From Mariannaea sp. PMI_226 (lineage: Eukaryota; Ascomycota; Sordariomycetes; Hypocreales; Nectriaceae): 64,000 nucleotides of DNA. A program made the translations under genes and the position numbers. A model generated the notes under the pieces. That model saw nothing but the letters and a program-made list of their open reading frames with translations. It was not told the DNA's origin and made no database searches. Below, in pieces: positions 62,562-64,000 of the stretch (position 1 is the stretch's first letter; each line of letters starts with the position of its first letter). Where the stretch lies: positions 2,480,001-2,544,000 of the forward strand of contig JANFOG010000005.1 in NCBI GenBank assembly GCA_024336345.1. Reading direction: 5' to 3'.

Positions 62562-64000
62562 CCGAAGTGTTGGCAGCTTGCTGCCTAAGAAGGAGACGAT
62601 GATTAGAGACGCTTTTTTGAATACCTACCTACATTATGTCTACCTCATACAAGTGCTATACTATGATCTGTACATTCGTCGTAACCAACGCAGCATGTAG
62701 CTAATTGAATTCATCTCTTCAAAAATATCTCTAAGCACATACGGACTTGCTGTTTATATTTCCCCTCTCGGCGAGAGAAGCGGGTGTCTCTAGCCACTTG
62801 ACCTAACGACGATATTATCTTTTGTATAATATGCCAGTATTGAAGTGTCTAATATCTATATCTATTGACATGTCAAGAAAATTCACTTTGGTCTCATCTA
62901 TCTTGTCAGCCTCATTGTTATTAGAGCCTTTCTCGTTTATAGCATTAGAATTGTGGTATCGAATAGTATAATAATTCGATAACTCTCTTAGACAAACACG
63001 ACGCTTTTCATCTCCATTAACAGTTTAACCACTTACTCAATCCTGGCTCTTCCGCTCCCTTCTTCAATAGTGGAACTGAACCCAGGAACATACCTTTGCC
63101 GACCCAGATATCTTGACAACCGTGGACGATAAAGGGGCCAGCCGACTTCCATGAACATCCCTCTCAGACACTCCATAACTGGCTGGTAGAGCTGTGTCCG
63201 TCAGAGGGGTACGCGTCTTGTCCATGAGGAACCGGCCCTCCTCGTCGCCCAGGTATAGGTAATTTAATGGACAGCACCGTGGCACCCTTGGCAGCCCGAC
63301 AGCCATGTACAGAAGTTGCGACAGCCTTTAGTGTCCGTTGTAGATAGCATGGCAAGCCCAAGAGGATCTTGTCTCATGCCAGCGTTCCGCGTGTGCGAAT
63401 CCTCAAATCTTTAACCGTGACTGTTATGTCATATTGGGATTCGTAATGGGATGCACTTGTGATACCGCCACCGTAACGGAGCAAGTACTTTATCACGAAA
63501 TGAATCTCTTGGATATTAGCATATACCGTTGGTATTCTGAAAATGAGATCTGCACCGTCACAACTCTACTATATAAATGTACGCTCGAGCATGTTGCCCA
63601 AGATGGCTAGGACGCGAACACATGTAAGGATCGCTATAAACACATTTGCCATAATGATTGGTTTGTCCAGTAGAAAACGCCACTGAATTTCTTAGTTTTG
63701 AATCTCTTTATCGAGTGACCGTTATCTTAGAGACATGAAGAAACAATGATTATACGCATAGTATCGGCCTTTAGCTGCGCCTTGATATATTCAAAAACGC
63801 CCACGTATGAAGCATCTAGTTCATATGAATTATGATGGAGGCGACTAGTTGAAGCTTGTATAAGGCGTTGGGAAGCTCTTTGCCATTCGGACTGAAAACG
63901 TTTTTTTTTTCTGCAGAATTACAATTTCTAAACAGTTCCCTAGAAATCTAAAAGTCCTGTTACAGCCTCACAAGGAGTCTTGTATGATTGTTCGTTCAGT

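Larger units (their letters stand above)
59397..64000. other. 4.6-kb gene-poor AT-rich window end
   Basis: Short frames on both strands, none with recognised domains; the longest are 61507-61842 (+) and 61917-62282 (-). A 191-bp-period duplication occupies 62240-62561. A run of T lies at 63901-63910. Nothing here supports an intact gene. Confidence 0.5.

Overview
The window is nuclear DNA of a filamentous ascomycete (Pezizomycotina), most likely a Sordariomycete. The evidence is short introns (about 50-100 nt) with GTATGT/GTAAGT donors and CTAAC-like branch sites, a Con-6 conidiation gene, a GNA-2-type G-alpha subunit, Pth11-like receptors (one with a CFEM domain), and long CT-, AC- and poly-C-rich intergenic stretches. 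I cannot name the species from sequence alone. No rRNA, convincing tRNA, CRISPR array or intact transposon was found. Seventeen protein-coding genes were assembled, most by joining exons by hand and checking reading phase at every junction.

Left part (1-31.6 kb), a gene-rich core of conserved eukaryotic genes: the 3' part of an MFS monocarboxylate-type transporter (cut by the window edge); an IFRD-family protein (-); a 687-aa FHA protein with a C-terminal membrane tail (+); a 97-aa double CxxCxG protein (+); the TOR-complex WD40 subunit LST8 (+), tail-to-tail with a Con-6 gene (-); a TMEM234-like membrane protein (+); a 180-aa protein I do not recognise (-); proteasome alpha-1/SCL1 (-), head-to-head with a WKF-domain nucleolar-type protein (+); a phytanoyl-CoA dioxygenase-like enzyme (-); and a claudin/SUR7-like four-TM protein (-).

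Middle (32.9-44.1 kb): a NIT2/NIT3-type omega-amidase with a probable mitochondrial leader and an internal second start (+), spermidine synthase SPE3 (-), then a 6.6-kb gap upstream of a GNA-2-type G-alpha gene (+).

Right part (44.1-64 kb) is gene-poor and looks accessory. In 20 kb I can support only three genes: a CFEM-domain Pth11-like seven-TM receptor (+), whose signal-peptide exon was recovered by hand; a secreted berberine-bridge-type FAD oxidase (-); and a second Pth11-like receptor without CFEM (+), divergent from the oxidase. The rest holds fragmentary reading frames and, near 62.4 kb, a 191-bp-period duplication whose copies differ almost only by transitions.

Functionally the left and middle parts are housekeeping, growth control (LST8/TORC1, proteasome, polyamines, G protein) and sporulation. 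The right part looks like environmental sensing plus extracellular oxidation. I found no polyketide/NRPS core enzyme, defence island or other clearly new multi-gene system. The most promising leads are the 50.3-59.4 kb receptor-oxidase locus, the tail-anchored FHA protein, the upstream ORF of LST8 and the PP1-docking-like motif in the WKF protein.
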